Shown one piece after another: positions 8,108-15,527 of a DNA stretch of 64,000 bases. The translations under genes and the position numbers were made by a program. This stretch comes from a virus: IMG/VR virus record IMGVR_UViG_3300042691_039251, positions 1 through 64,000 of that record. One strand, 5' to 3'. The number at the start of each line of letters is the position of its first letter. The stretch's first letter is position 1. The notes beneath the pieces are model-generated. The model was not told the DNA's origin and made no database searches. It saw nothing but the letters and a program-made list of their open reading frames with translations.

Positions 8108-10379
8108 CGGTTGGGGCGCAGTAGAAAAGATCATTTGGGAATACACTCAAGTCCTCAGAAACGCCGGCCACCAAGTCGACATTAAGTATTTGAACGAGAT
8201 ACATCCGGGAGAATACGATGTCGTACATGTTCACATGGCTAATCTCGCTCTCGAGCTAAAAGAAAAAGGCATCCCTTATTTCTTTTCGATGCACGACCAT
8301 CATGCTTATTGGTGGGGTAAGGAGTCTGGCTGCTTCCAGAACAACTTGGCTGCGATAGAAGGTTCAGTCCTTTCTTTCGTCCACGCTCAATTCTTGGTCG
8401 GCTATTTCGGTAGCTCTAAAGCAGTCTATTTAGAACACGGAGTCAACATAAAAGAGTACGCCTTTGTAGAAAGAGAAAGAAGAGAGAAAAAGCTTCTCTG
8501 TCTTGCTAACAATGGATTGATCAATGATCAAAGTCATGACAGAAAAGGATTCAGGTTCGCGATCGAAGCTGCTCGAAAATTGAATCTACCGATCACTGTA
8601 GCTGGACCTCAGAACAATAAGAAATTCTTTGATGCAAATCCTGATCTTCTCCAATACGGAAGGCTAAAAATACTTTACGATCTCGATCAAAAAGAATCGG
8701 TAGAGCTCTTTCAAGACCACGACATCTTTCTACATCCTTCTGAGCTCGAGGCAGGGCATCCAAATTTAACACTGTTAGAAGCAGCAGCGACAGGAATGCC
8801 TATCGTAGGTTGCATGGAATCTCCTATGGAAGGCTTGATTCTTGCTTCTCGCAATTCAGACGAATTTGCTTCTAAGATCAGAGAAGCTGTTGATGAATAT
8901 CCTCTATTGACCAGGCTCTCTCGAGAAAATGCAGAATATCATTCTTGGGAAGTCGTCTGCTCTAAAATGCTCGAACACTACGAAGACTCTTTAGGGTGGA
9001 AGATGGGAGAAAAGTTGATCAAGACTTATGAAAGTACTCCGATCAAAGAAAGGAGAGAAAAAAGCTCTGATCAATTAATAGTCAAATTTGGGTTGAGACC
9101 TGACTACATCAAGATCAACACAGAGGTAGGAATTCCTGGAGCTGGAATTGCAGTTCTCTACAAAGACAAGGGTCAAGTAGTTCACTATGTCGATCACGGA
9201 AAAGAATCTCGTAAGTGGTCAGCTTACTCTCATCAAGGAACATGGAGAGAATGGGAGATAGTTTTCAAGAACGGATCTGAAATCTTGAAAACTTTTAAGA
9301 TGGATCTTCGAGGAAAGTTGGTAGGTCTTTCTGGTGATTTTGATATTGTAGGTCTTCTATCTTTTGTCCAAGAGAAAGGATGCGTACCGATCATCATCGA
9401 TAAGTTACCGAATGAAAAGAAAATTCTTCTCAGAGAGCACGGGATTGCTTTTTCAGAAAGGAGCACCAAATTAGATTATTGGTTCAGCTGGGAGACTATC
9501 AAAAACTGGAGAGAAAAAAGAGAATTAGATGTCTCGGTTTCACAAAAAACTCTAATACATCTTAGAAGCAGAGCTCTAGGAGATACGATAGCATTCGTAG
9601 AATCTTGTAGAGATTGGAGAGAAAAGCACGATATCAAGCCGACAGTTGCAATCAACCCGGCTTTCATTGAACTTTTCAAAGGGCACGACTTAGACTTTAT
9701 CGATCAGAACAGTTTGAATCCATCTCTCTATTCTGACATCATCTTATCAGACTATCATTTTGATACTGAGCTGCAATACGGATTCCAACGAGATCTAGGA
9801 TTAGAATTGAAGAAGAGAAGACCGAAGATCGATTTCAGTCCTAAAGAAAGACCTATCAAAGGAAAATACATCTGTTTCAGCACTCATTCCACAGCTCAAT
9901 GTAAATACTGGAACTATCCTGACGGTTGGGAAATTCTCTGTAAGATGTTGAGAAGAGTAGGCATCACTCCAGTCTGCATCGACAGACACGAATCTTTCGG
10001 AATAGAAGGCCACTGGAATCCAGTACCTAAGTCTTCAGTGAAGAGGTTAGGAATGAACTTCAACGACATGATGAATCACCTCCACCACGCTGAAATCTAC
10101 GTCGGTCTCGGTAGTGGCCATTCTTGGTTGGCACATTCTTTAGGAAAAGAGACTGTGATGATCATAGGACCTACTTCGGGAGAATATGAAGAAGACAATT
10201 ACAAGATTCAAAATACTAACGTCTGCCACGGATGTTTCAACAAACCTCATTTGCACGCCTTCGATCCAGGAGATTGGATGTGGTGTCCTATAAATAAAGG
10301 CACCGAACGCCAACATGAGTGCACAAAGACAATCACTCCTGAAGAAGTGTACGAACAAATAATGGAACTTGTATGTTAG
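8061..10379 (+). CDS. Fusion: GT4 glycosyltransferase + GT9/TibC-like heptosyltransferase with four-Cys cluster (772 aa)
   Basis: Residues 1 to about 310 are a GT4 enzyme: GWGAVEKIIWEY, VVHVHMAN, and the retaining GT E-x7-E region (HPSELEAGHPNLTLLEA, about 225-240). A linker domain (about 330-480) separates it from a GT9-like domain (about 500-772) with LIHLRSRALGDTIA, ICFSTHSTAQCKYWNYP, and VGLGSGHSWLAHSLG. The C-terminus has four spaced cysteines, C722, C725 (CHGC), C742 (MWC) and C754 (HEC), like the iron-finger of bacterial autotransporter heptosyltransferases (TibC/AAH), which move heptose from ADP-heptose to Ser of surface adhesins. ADP-heptose-forming genes lie at 15120-16363. The exact sugar and acceptor are inferred. 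Confidence 0.8.
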   Translation: MKIAQINPGLLPIPPNGWGAVEKIIWEYTQVLRNAGHQVDIKYLNEIHPGEYDVVHVHMANLALELKEKGIPYFFSMHDHHAYWWGKESGCFQNNLAAIEGSVLSFVHAQFLVGYFGSSKAVYLEHGVNIKEYAFVERERREKKLLCLANNGLINDQSHDRKGFRFAIEAARKLNLPITVAGPQNNKKFFDANPDLLQYGRLKILYDLDQKESVELFQDHDIFLHPSELEAGHPNLTLLEAAATGMPIVGCMESPMEGLILASRNSDEFASKIREAVDEYPLLTRLSRENAEYHSWEVVCSKMLEHYEDSLGWKMGEKLIKTYESTPIKERREKSSDQLIVKFGLRPDYIKINTEVGIPGAGIAVLYKDKGQVVHYVDHGKESRKWSAYSHQGTWREWEIVFKNGSEILKTFKMDLRGKLVGLSGDFDIVGLLSFVQEKGCVPIIIDKLPNEKKILLREHGIAFSERSTKLDYWFSWETIKNWREKRELDVSVSQKTLIHLRSRALGDTIAFVESCRDWREKHDIKPTVAINPAFIELFKGHDLDFIDQNSLNPSLYSDIILSDYHFDTELQYGFQRDLGLELKKRRPKIDFSPKERPIKGKYICFSTHSTAQCKYWNYPDGWEILCKMLRRVGITPVCIDRHESFGIEGHWNPVPKSSVKRLGMNFNDMMNHLHHAEIYVGLGSGHSWLAHSLGKETVMIIGPTSGEYEEDNYKIQNTNVCHGCFNKPHLHAFDPGDWMWCPINKGTERQHECTKTITPEEVYEQIMELVC

Positions 10380-11077
10380 ACAGCTGTATAGTCATCCCAT
10401 CTAGATGGGGATCTCAGAGGTTTCCAGGGAAGCCCTTGATACCGATAGTTGGAAAGACTATGGTGAAGAGAGTTCTCGAGAGAGCTGTACAAAGTTCTGC
10501 TGATGCAGTAATTGTTGCTACCGATGACGAGAGAATCTTTGATGAGTGTGAGGGCTATTCTATGATGACAGGAGATCTCCCTAACGGGACTGCTAGAGTG
10601 ATTGAAGCAGCAAAAAGGATCTCAGCCAGAGTCTACGTTAATCTGCAAGGAGACGAACCTCTGGCATCTCCAGAAGATTTGAATAAGTTGATCCAGAAAT
10701 GCCAGCAGATGCCTGGAGTCCATACTCTAATGACACGCATCTCTGAGGATGAATTACCTAATATGAACGTGGTCAAGGTCTTCTGTGATGACGAGAATGA
10801 ATGCTGGCTCTTTACAAGATCAGCCAAGAATTTCGGCTGCTACAAACACATTGGGATCTACGCATTTGATAGAGAGACTTTAAAGAAGATAGAAAATCTA
10901 AATCCTACACCGAACTCTCTAGCAGAAGCCCTCGAGCAGATAACCTGGCTCGACCACGAAATTCCCATCTATGCCTGGTACACCACCAACAGATACCAAG
11001 CTGTAGATTCTTTCGAAGACGTACAAAAAGTGATAGAAATACTAAATGAAGATAGCCTGCATAATCCCAACGTATAA
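10373..11077 (+). CDS. kdsB: 3-deoxy-manno-octulosonate cytidylyltransferase (CMP-Kdo synthetase)
   Basis: The protein aligns by eye with KdsB over its full 234 residues (family about 245): nucleotide-binding IPSRWGSQRFPGKPL (8-22), VIVATDDERI (47-56), and the diagnostic NLQGDEPL (90-97) with a late DH-E-x-PIYAW segment. KdsB activates Kdo with CTP for LPS inner core or capsule. Here it overlaps the heptosyltransferase by 7 nt and the next GT2 gene by 32 nt, so it is part of the sugar operon. No Kdo-8-phosphate synthase is in the window, so Kdo would come from the host. Another 3-deoxy sugar as substrate is possible. Confidence 0.88.
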   Translation: MLDSCIVIPSRWGSQRFPGKPLIPIVGKTMVKRVLERAVQSSADAVIVATDDERIFDECEGYSMMTGDLPNGTARVIEAAKRISARVYVNLQGDEPLASPEDLNKLIQKCQQMPGVHTLMTRISEDELPNMNVVKVFCDDENECWLFTRSAKNFGCYKHIGIYAFDRETLKKIENLNPTPNSLAEALEQITWLDHEIPIYAWYTTNRYQAVDSFEDVQKVIEILNEDSLHNPNV

Positions 11078-11729
11078 CTTCCTCTCGGGAGTAAAACGGA
11101 TCTCACATTGGATCTCGACAGAGTACCACCACCTCGCTGCTGAACACAGAGCAGTAGTGGTAGATGACCACTCAGATTCGAACAATGTGAAAGAATTTAA
11201 TAGACTAGGAAGTCTCGAGAATTTCACGGTGCTTCCTTCTAGAGGGATGCGAAGCCTCAGAGATTCTATCCTGACCGGATACGATCACGTTAAAGACTGG
11301 AAGCCTGATGTGATCCACATCATCGAAACAGATGCAATGCCGCAGACAGCTACGCTCCAAGCAATGCTCAGAGTTTATAGAGAAGCTCGTGGCAATGTCG
11401 GATCAGTCAGCCCGATTTATACTTGGGGAGGAAAGAACTGCTACCCTACTCACAAACACTGGTTTTCTGATCAACCTGCAAGAGAGCATTTTTCAACTGG
11501 CCCTGTCAGAGAACCGGGAGCCTGCGGAGTACCTTTTCTCTTTAGCATTTGGCGCCCAGAGCTCTTCGAGCTCATGAGAGATGAGAAGTTACCGCCCTTA
11601 GGACATTTAGATTCTGAGTTCGGTAGAGTAGTCCACGAAGCAGGTTACCGCCACCTCAGAGTAACTAACTACACGATCGAACATTGGATGGGCGGTCGTA
11701 ATTCAGACGCACTAAAACTATCAAAATAA
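11046..11729 (+). CDS. GT2-family glycosyltransferase (227 aa)
   Basis: A single GT-A domain: CIIPTYNFLSGV at the N-terminus, AVVVDDHSDS (about 38-47), and a metal-binding IIETDAMP (ETD, about 93-96) after the RDSILTGYDHV helix. The C-terminal part has HLDSEFG and an HWMGG segment that could carry the base and acceptor site. The length is usual for a minimal GT2. The start lies 32 nt inside kdsB, and its stop forms TAATG with the next gene. No membrane segments, so a cytoplasmic enzyme. Confidence 0.8.
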   Translation: MKIACIIPTYNFLSGVKRISHWISTEYHHLAAEHRAVVVDDHSDSNNVKEFNRLGSLENFTVLPSRGMRSLRDSILTGYDHVKDWKPDVIHIIETDAMPQTATLQAMLRVYREARGNVGSVSPIYTWGGKNCYPTHKHWFSDQPAREHFSTGPVREPGACGVPFLFSIWRPELFELMRDEKLPPLGHLDSEFGRVVHEAGYRHLRVTNYTIEHWMGGRNSDALKLSK

Positions 11730-12214
11730 TGGGACTAGACATTTTTGCAATTGAAAAAGCTGCTCGAATAGCCGACTACGAAGAAAAGATAGAACTCTTA
11801 GAAGTAGACGAAGAACAGGTGGTAAGAGTGAAAGTCAACGAGGCTTTCAAATCTCATGATCACATCACAGACGGGATCTACAGATGGGAAGGCAGAACTG
11901 CGGAGTTCGGATCTGCTTATGGAACTTACGGCGGATTCAGAAGCGCTCTCTGTCTCTTGGCTCACGGCGTCTTTCCCCCGATCGTCTGGAACAACCCAGA
12001 CCTCTATGAAGGCGGTGATTTTTATGAGCTGATCAATTTTTCAGACTGCGAGGGGGCCATCGGACCCACTACTGCAGGAAAGCTTTTGACCGATTTTAAG
12101 AAGCACAGAGAAAGATATTTCGAACAGAACAACGAGTGGGACTGCGAGAGATACGATGATTGGATCGAGGCCTTAGACATAGCTTCTAATGACGGTCTCA
12201 TCATCTTTTGCTGA
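11729..12214 (+). CDS. Conserved-type hypothetical protein, 'MGLDI' family (161 aa)
   Basis: It begins MGLDIFAIEKA and contains FGSAYGTYGGFRSAL, a pattern I associate with a family of small uncharacterised bacterial and phage proteins beginning MGLD. The chain is acidic and soluble with Trp and Tyr clusters (EWDCERYDDWIEALD). Start is coupled to the GT2 stop through TAATG. No function is known to me; the neighbours do not decide it. Confidence 0.6.
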   Translation: MGLDIFAIEKAARIADYEEKIELLEVDEEQVVRVKVNEAFKSHDHITDGIYRWEGRTAEFGSAYGTYGGFRSALCLLAHGVFPPIVWNNPDLYEGGDFYELINFSDCEGAIGPTTAGKLLTDFKKHRERYFEQNNEWDCERYDDWIEALDIASNDGLIIFC

Positions 12215-12230
12215 TTCCTTTTCTCTCGTG

Positions 12231-12240
12231 GATAAATAAC
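12231..12240 (+). promoter_or_regulatory. GATAAATAAC box (late-promoter-like)
   Basis: Matches the intergenic boxes at 2108 and 14216. It sits only 2 nt before the ATG at 12243, so transcription from it would give an almost leaderless mRNA. Confidence 0.35.
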
Positions 12241-12242
12241 CC

Positions 12243-12770
12243 ATGGAGAAGATAGTCGGTAGTTTTCAGAGTTTTAAGAGCATCGGAGATAAGAGAAAAG
12301 AGGTCGAGTCTCTAGTCAACGGCGATAAGCCGGTAGATTTTAAGGGACACGATTTTGAAAGATACGTCTCTTCGATGATCCTCTTCTTTGAATCTTTGGG
12401 ATTCGTCCTCAAGCCTTATCCGACAATTGAATTCTCTGACGAGAAGAAATACGATAACGAACTTCTCGGATATACCGGACACTATTTCTTCGATCAAAAA
12501 CACATCGTCCTCTACACTGAAGGCCGACATGTGAAAGACATTATGAGAAGCTTGGCTCACGAGCTCGTCCACCACAACCAATTCATGAGAGGCATCACTC
12601 TCGATAACGTCGATCAGATGAAGCTCAGCGATCCTGCATGGTCTGAGAAAGAAGAATTCTTAAAACACTTGGAAGACTATTCATATCTCGAAGGCGATGC
12701 CTATCTCAGAGGCAACATGCTCTTCAGAACCTGGACAGATGCCATCAAGCAAGGACTGATAAAACTATGA
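12243..12770 (+). CDS. Putative zinc metallopeptidase, HExxH type (175 aa)
   Basis: Residues 104-112 read SLAHELVHH, a HExxH zincin helix (H106, E107, H110). A glutamate in an ExxA context (E150-G-D-A153) 40 residues later fits the third zinc ligand and helix of gluzincins. Upstream strands (HIVLYTEG) form the edge strand usual in minimal zincins. No signal peptide, so it acts in the cell or in virion assembly. It overlaps the ParB-like gene by 4 nt. Family members in phages have been guessed to be maturation or host-directed proteases; substrate unknown. Confidence 0.75.
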   Translation: MEKIVGSFQSFKSIGDKRKEVESLVNGDKPVDFKGHDFERYVSSMILFFESLGFVLKPYPTIEFSDEKKYDNELLGYTGHYFFDQKHIVLYTEGRHVKDIMRSLAHELVHHNQFMRGITLDNVDQMKLSDPAWSEKEEFLKHLEDYSYLEGDAYLRGNMLFRTWTDAIKQGLIKL

Positions 12771-13366
12771 GAAGAGAGCTCTTCAAAGCATATTACGGAC
12801 GTTACACTTTCGACGTCGATAAAGCCTATGATTTGATCAAACAGGGCAAGATAAAAGCTGATGTGATAGATCTCAATTCAAGGATCGCTCAAAGCCTGAT
12901 CTTTTTCACAGGTGTTCACGATGATCACGTCGGAACAAAGGATTCTGCATCAGGAGACATTGACGGACTTATGGTCAAGTTCTCTGACCCGGAACACCCT
13001 GACGACACAATGATCATTGACGGCAACCACAGAATCAATGCAAAAATCAGAGCTTCTCGTCCTACTGTGAAGCTCCTCTACATCAAAAATCCTGGTGACA
13101 CTAAAAAGTTTCTTACTATCGATAGAAAGAAGCCGAAAGATCTCTTTCCGGAAGAAGATGCCGTCATGGAGAAGCTCGTGAAGACCTTCGAAGAATTTGT
13201 GAACGAGAAGAAAGAGTCTCCCTATTCAGAAGAGACTCTAAAGAAATACAAAGAAGAGCACGAGAAAGGAAAGAAAATCCCTTTTGCAATAGAGAGAAGT
13301 CTCAAAGCTCAAGGAATGATACCTCGAGTAGATGGGACCACTCGAAAATCAGACATGTACAAATGA
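12767..13366 (+). CDS. ParB/sulfiredoxin-fold protein (199 aa)
   Basis: Residues 80-92 contain IIDGNHRINAKI, the D-G-N/x-H-R signature of the ParB/Srx catalytic loop that binds a nucleotide phosphate (CTP or ATP) or acts as a nuclease. The N-terminal part (YTFDVDKAYDLIKQGKI) matches the 'position and specificity' portion of ParB-like domains. The C-terminal 70 residues are Lys/Glu-rich and helical. It is translationally coupled to the metallopeptidase (ATGA) and to the secreted protein downstream (ATGA). Function in partition seems unlikely for a lone gene; nuclease or regulator is possible. Confidence 0.7.
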   Translation: MRRELFKAYYGRYTFDVDKAYDLIKQGKIKADVIDLNSRIAQSLIFFTGVHDDHVGTKDSASGDIDGLMVKFSDPEHPDDTMIIDGNHRINAKIRASRPTVKLLYIKNPGDTKKFLTIDRKKPKDLFPEEDAVMEKLVKTFEEFVNEKKESPYSEETLKKYKEEHEKGKKIPFAIERSLKAQGMIPRVDGTTRKSDMYK

Positions 13367-14217
13367 AGAAAATCACGCTGATCTTTTTCCTGCTCTTGTC
13401 AGGAATTTCTTATTCTCAAGAGAGACAACAGAAAGAAGCTGTTAGAAGCCAGCAGAGCTCTCAGCCAACAAGACAATACATCCCTCAAGAGAGACAACAG
13501 AAAGAAATTGTTAGAGAACAAGCTAACAGATCTTCTCAAAGACCAATTGTCACCGACCCTCGAGGCAGAGGCAATGTCTTCCATCCTGGATGGGATGACT
13601 GGGGCTGGGGATGGAACAGATGGAACAGATGGGGTGCACCCATCGGATATAATTTCTGGACTCCAGGCTTCTACTATGACCCTTGGGGCTACCGCAATCC
13701 CACACGAATCTATCACTACAATGACAACCGAAGAGATACGGTCAGAGGCAAAGCAACAAGGGTTTCATTCGGAGTCCAAGGTTCAACGGGTGGACAGGTT
13801 GGAGCTTTCCTGACTCTTGGTAACCGAGGATACTTCATAGCTGAATATAACCAGATCTTTCAGAGAGACGAGTCTCTCTTTTATCCAGACCTCACGATGG
13901 ACAAAGTTCTTCCTTGGAACGATCAGAAGCTCGAAGACATACAAAAAGGCAACATAGTCTATCTCGGTTTCGGAAAGAAGATCTCAAGGACTGGGCTTCA
14001 CGCATCAATGGGTTTCGGCAGAGCAGAAAAAAGATACCAATTCTTCGATGAGCTCTTCATACTTTCCAACAATGGCAAGTATTCAGTCAGAGAATTCAAT
14101 GAGAACTTTTTCACTGTAAAGATCGGAGCATTGCACGATTTTGGCAGAGGAACTTTGAAAGTCGATTATGATCCCATCAGAAAACAAGCTTTCTTTGGAG
14201 CAGGTGTCAATTTTTGA
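13363..14217 (+). CDS. Secreted, outer-membrane-like protein (284 aa)
   Basis: A clear signal peptide (KK, then ITLIFFLLLSGISYS; cleavage near residue 18, before QERQQ). Then a low-complexity region with two copies of QERQQKExVR (19-28, 42-51), a Trp/Gly/Tyr-rich block (WDDWGWGWNRWNRWG), and a C-terminal part of alternating strands ending in Phe (GAGVNF), the usual last residue of beta-barrel outer-membrane proteins. A small barrel exported by the infected cell is likely. It might alter the cell surface, for example in superinfection exclusion, but that is inference. Coupled to the ParB-like gene by ATGA. Confidence 0.7.
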   Translation: MKKITLIFFLLLSGISYSQERQQKEAVRSQQSSQPTRQYIPQERQQKEIVREQANRSSQRPIVTDPRGRGNVFHPGWDDWGWGWNRWNRWGAPIGYNFWTPGFYYDPWGYRNPTRIYHYNDNRRDTVRGKATRVSFGVQGSTGGQVGAFLTLGNRGYFIAEYNQIFQRDESLFYPDLTMDKVLPWNDQKLEDIQKGNIVYLGFGKKISRTGLHASMGFGRAEKRYQFFDELFILSNNGKYSVREFNENFFTVKIGALHDFGRGTLKVDYDPIRKQAFFGAGVNF

Positions 14218-14225
14218 TAAATAAC
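14216..14225 (+). promoter_or_regulatory. GATAAATAAC box (late-promoter-like)
   Basis: The box overlaps the TGA stop of the secreted protein and lies 14 nt before ATG 14240; same core as at 2108, 12231 and 30177. Confidence 0.38.
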
Positions 14226-14239
14226 AAAATATAGAATAG

Positions 14240-14533
14240 ATGAAACACGTTAAATTATTTGAAGAATTTGACAGAGTGGAAGAGGCTCACGAAGATCTTC
14301 AAAACTACATGTTCTTCAGCAACTTAGAATCCATCAAGCGTAAATGCGAATCTATCCTCGCGATGGACTTCAAAGCTATCGATGAACTCCTCAATGCAGG
14401 AGGCCACGACTGGGCTGCAGATCACATTACGGTAGCCAAAGAAAACATCGATCAGGTAGAAAATTTCTTAGTCGGTCAATTCAAGGACGCTCACCAAGCA
14501 GAGCCTGAATTACCTGAGGTTCCTACGACATAA
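14240..14533 (+). CDS. Small acidic hypothetical protein (97 aa)
   Basis: Helical and acidic, beginning MKHVKLFEEFD. An N-terminal K-x-F-x-x-F pattern like this heads many unrelated small proteins in T4-like phages and may be a capsid-targeting tag; that is a resemblance only. It ends with a Pro/Glu tail and is followed 19 nt later by a strong terminator, so it closes the transcript that starts left of it. No family recognised. Confidence 0.6.
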   Translation: MKHVKLFEEFDRVEEAHEDLQNYMFFSNLESIKRKCESILAMDFKAIDELLNAGGHDWAADHITVAKENIDQVENFLVGQFKDAHQAEPELPEVPTT

Positions 14534-14552
14534 GAAAAACTTAAAACATTTA

Positions 14553-14577
14553 AAACCCGCTTCGGCGGGTTTTTTTT
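14553..14577 (+). terminator. Rho-independent terminator
   Basis: Stem AAACCCGC / GCGGGTTT with a stable TTCG tetraloop and a run of T. It separates the small acidic gene from the cupin-heptose block. Confidence 0.93.
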
Positions 14578-14580
14578 GTG

Positions 14581-14604
14581 AAACTTTTTGATTCTTTCCT
14601 TATA
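14581..14604 (+). promoter_or_regulatory. AAACTTTT-N12-TATA promoter candidate
   Basis: AAACTTTT at 14581-14588 and TATA at 14601-14604, immediately behind a terminator, as expected for a new transcription unit (cupin, heptose genes). Confidence 0.55.
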
Positions 14605-14819
14605 TGATTAAAAACCTTCTCATGGAATACTCTATCAGCACTAGAAGAGGAGATGAGCTGGGATTCTTCATCGGACACAATCTAGAAGGATTGAAAAAGA
14701 TGATAGAATTCTTGGGGCACGAGATCAAAGAAATAAAAACAGATGGGACACCAGATCAAACCGGAAGTAACCTGTGGATGCAAAGTACCGAAAGGTTGGG
14801 GCGAGGAGCTGATAATTGA
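14604..14819 (+). CDS. Small hypothetical protein overlapping the cupin gene (71 aa)
   Basis: The frame reads as a plausible soluble peptide (EYSISTRRGDELGFFIGHNLEGLKKMIEFLGHEIKE) and begins right behind a terminator and promoter. Its last 77 nt overlap the cupin gene in another frame. ATG 14604 touches the TATA box, so the internal ATG at 14622 (65 aa) is the more likely start. Function unknown; it may be a translated leader of the sugar operon. Confidence 0.45.
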   Translation: MIKNLLMEYSISTRRGDELGFFIGHNLEGLKKMIEFLGHEIKEIKTDGTPDQTGSNLWMQSTERLGRGADN

Positions 14820-15123
14820 GAACAATGAGCTCTACTGCGGTAAGCTCTTGATCTTCAAGCAGGGCTGTAAATTCTCAATGCACTACCACATGGAGAAAGA
14901 TGAGACTTGGTACGTCGACAAGGGAGAATTCATCTACCGATGGATCGACACTGAGACAGCCGAAGTTAATGAGACCAATCTAAAAGTAGGAGATGTGGTA
15001 AGACAACGTCCAGGCCAACCTCACCAATTAGAAGCTCTAACTGATGGAGTCATATTTGAAGTATCAACTGAACACAAAGACGAAGATTCTTACAGAGTAT
15101 GGAAAGGGAACTCGCAACAATGA
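14743..15123 (+). CDS. Cupin protein, mannose-6-phosphate isomerase type II-like (126 aa)
   Basis: A single cupin barrel: WGEELI, then motif 1 with metal ligands HYHMEKDETWYVDKGEF (about 46-61), a conserved VGDVVRQRPGQPHQLEA (about 87-103) as motif 2, and FEVSTEH near the end. This pattern matches the cupin half of type II phosphomannose isomerase/GDP-mannose pyrophosphorylase and related sugar isomerases. It is coupled (ATGA) to the heptose adenylyltransferase gene, so it probably acts on a phosphosugar in the same route. An isomerase role is inferred. Confidence 0.8.
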   Translation: MGHQIKPEVTCGCKVPKGWGEELIIENNELYCGKLLIFKQGCKFSMHYHMEKDETWYVDKGEFIYRWIDTETAEVNETNLKVGDVVRQRPGQPHQLEALTDGVIFEVSTEHKDEDSYRVWKGNSQQ

Positions 15124-15527
15124 AAGTTTGGGTGAATGGGACGTTTGACGTCTTTCACCCAGGACATCTGGCTCTGCTTAAATATGCAGCGAGAAAAGGA
15201 GAAGTCCACGTCGGAATAGACTCTGATCTTAGAGTGAAAGAACTCAAAGGACCTAATAGGCCCGTCTTTAGCCAAGAGCAGAGAAAAGAGATGCTTGAAT
15301 CTCTCAAGTTCGTAGAGAAAGTCTACATCTTTTACACTGACCACGATCTCGAGAGGATCATGACTGAAGTAGATCCTACGCTGATGGTCATCGGATCAGA
15401 CTATGAGAACAAGAAGATCATCGGCAGACACATCCCTCGCGGAATCTTGTTTTTTAACAGGATCAAGGGCATCTCTTCCTCTGAGATTTTGAACTACACA
15501 TGGAACAACAGCGACAAACCCGAATGA
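15120..15527 (+). CDS. Heptose-1-phosphate adenylyltransferase-like (HldE C-terminal domain / HldC type)
   Basis: I took ATG 15120 (MKVWVNGTFDVFHPGHLALL), which overlaps the cupin stop; an upstream ATG at 15099 would add seven residues. The HxGH nucleotidyl-transfer motif is HPGH (13-16). VGIDSDLRVKELKG-NRPV, the R-x-x-x-L-x-x-L helix and VIGSDYENKKIIGR match the HldE adenylyltransferase domain, which makes ADP-heptose from heptose-1-phosphate and ATP. The last residues hold the ISSSEIL ending typical of this group. The kinase follows with an ATGA overlap. A related nucleotidyltransferase substrate cannot be excluded. Confidence 0.82.
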   Translation: MKVWVNGTFDVFHPGHLALLKYAARKGEVHVGIDSDLRVKELKGPNRPVFSQEQRKEMLESLKFVEKVYIFYTDHDLERIMTEVDPTLMVIGSDYENKKIIGRHIPRGILFFNRIKGISSSEILNYTWNNSDKPE

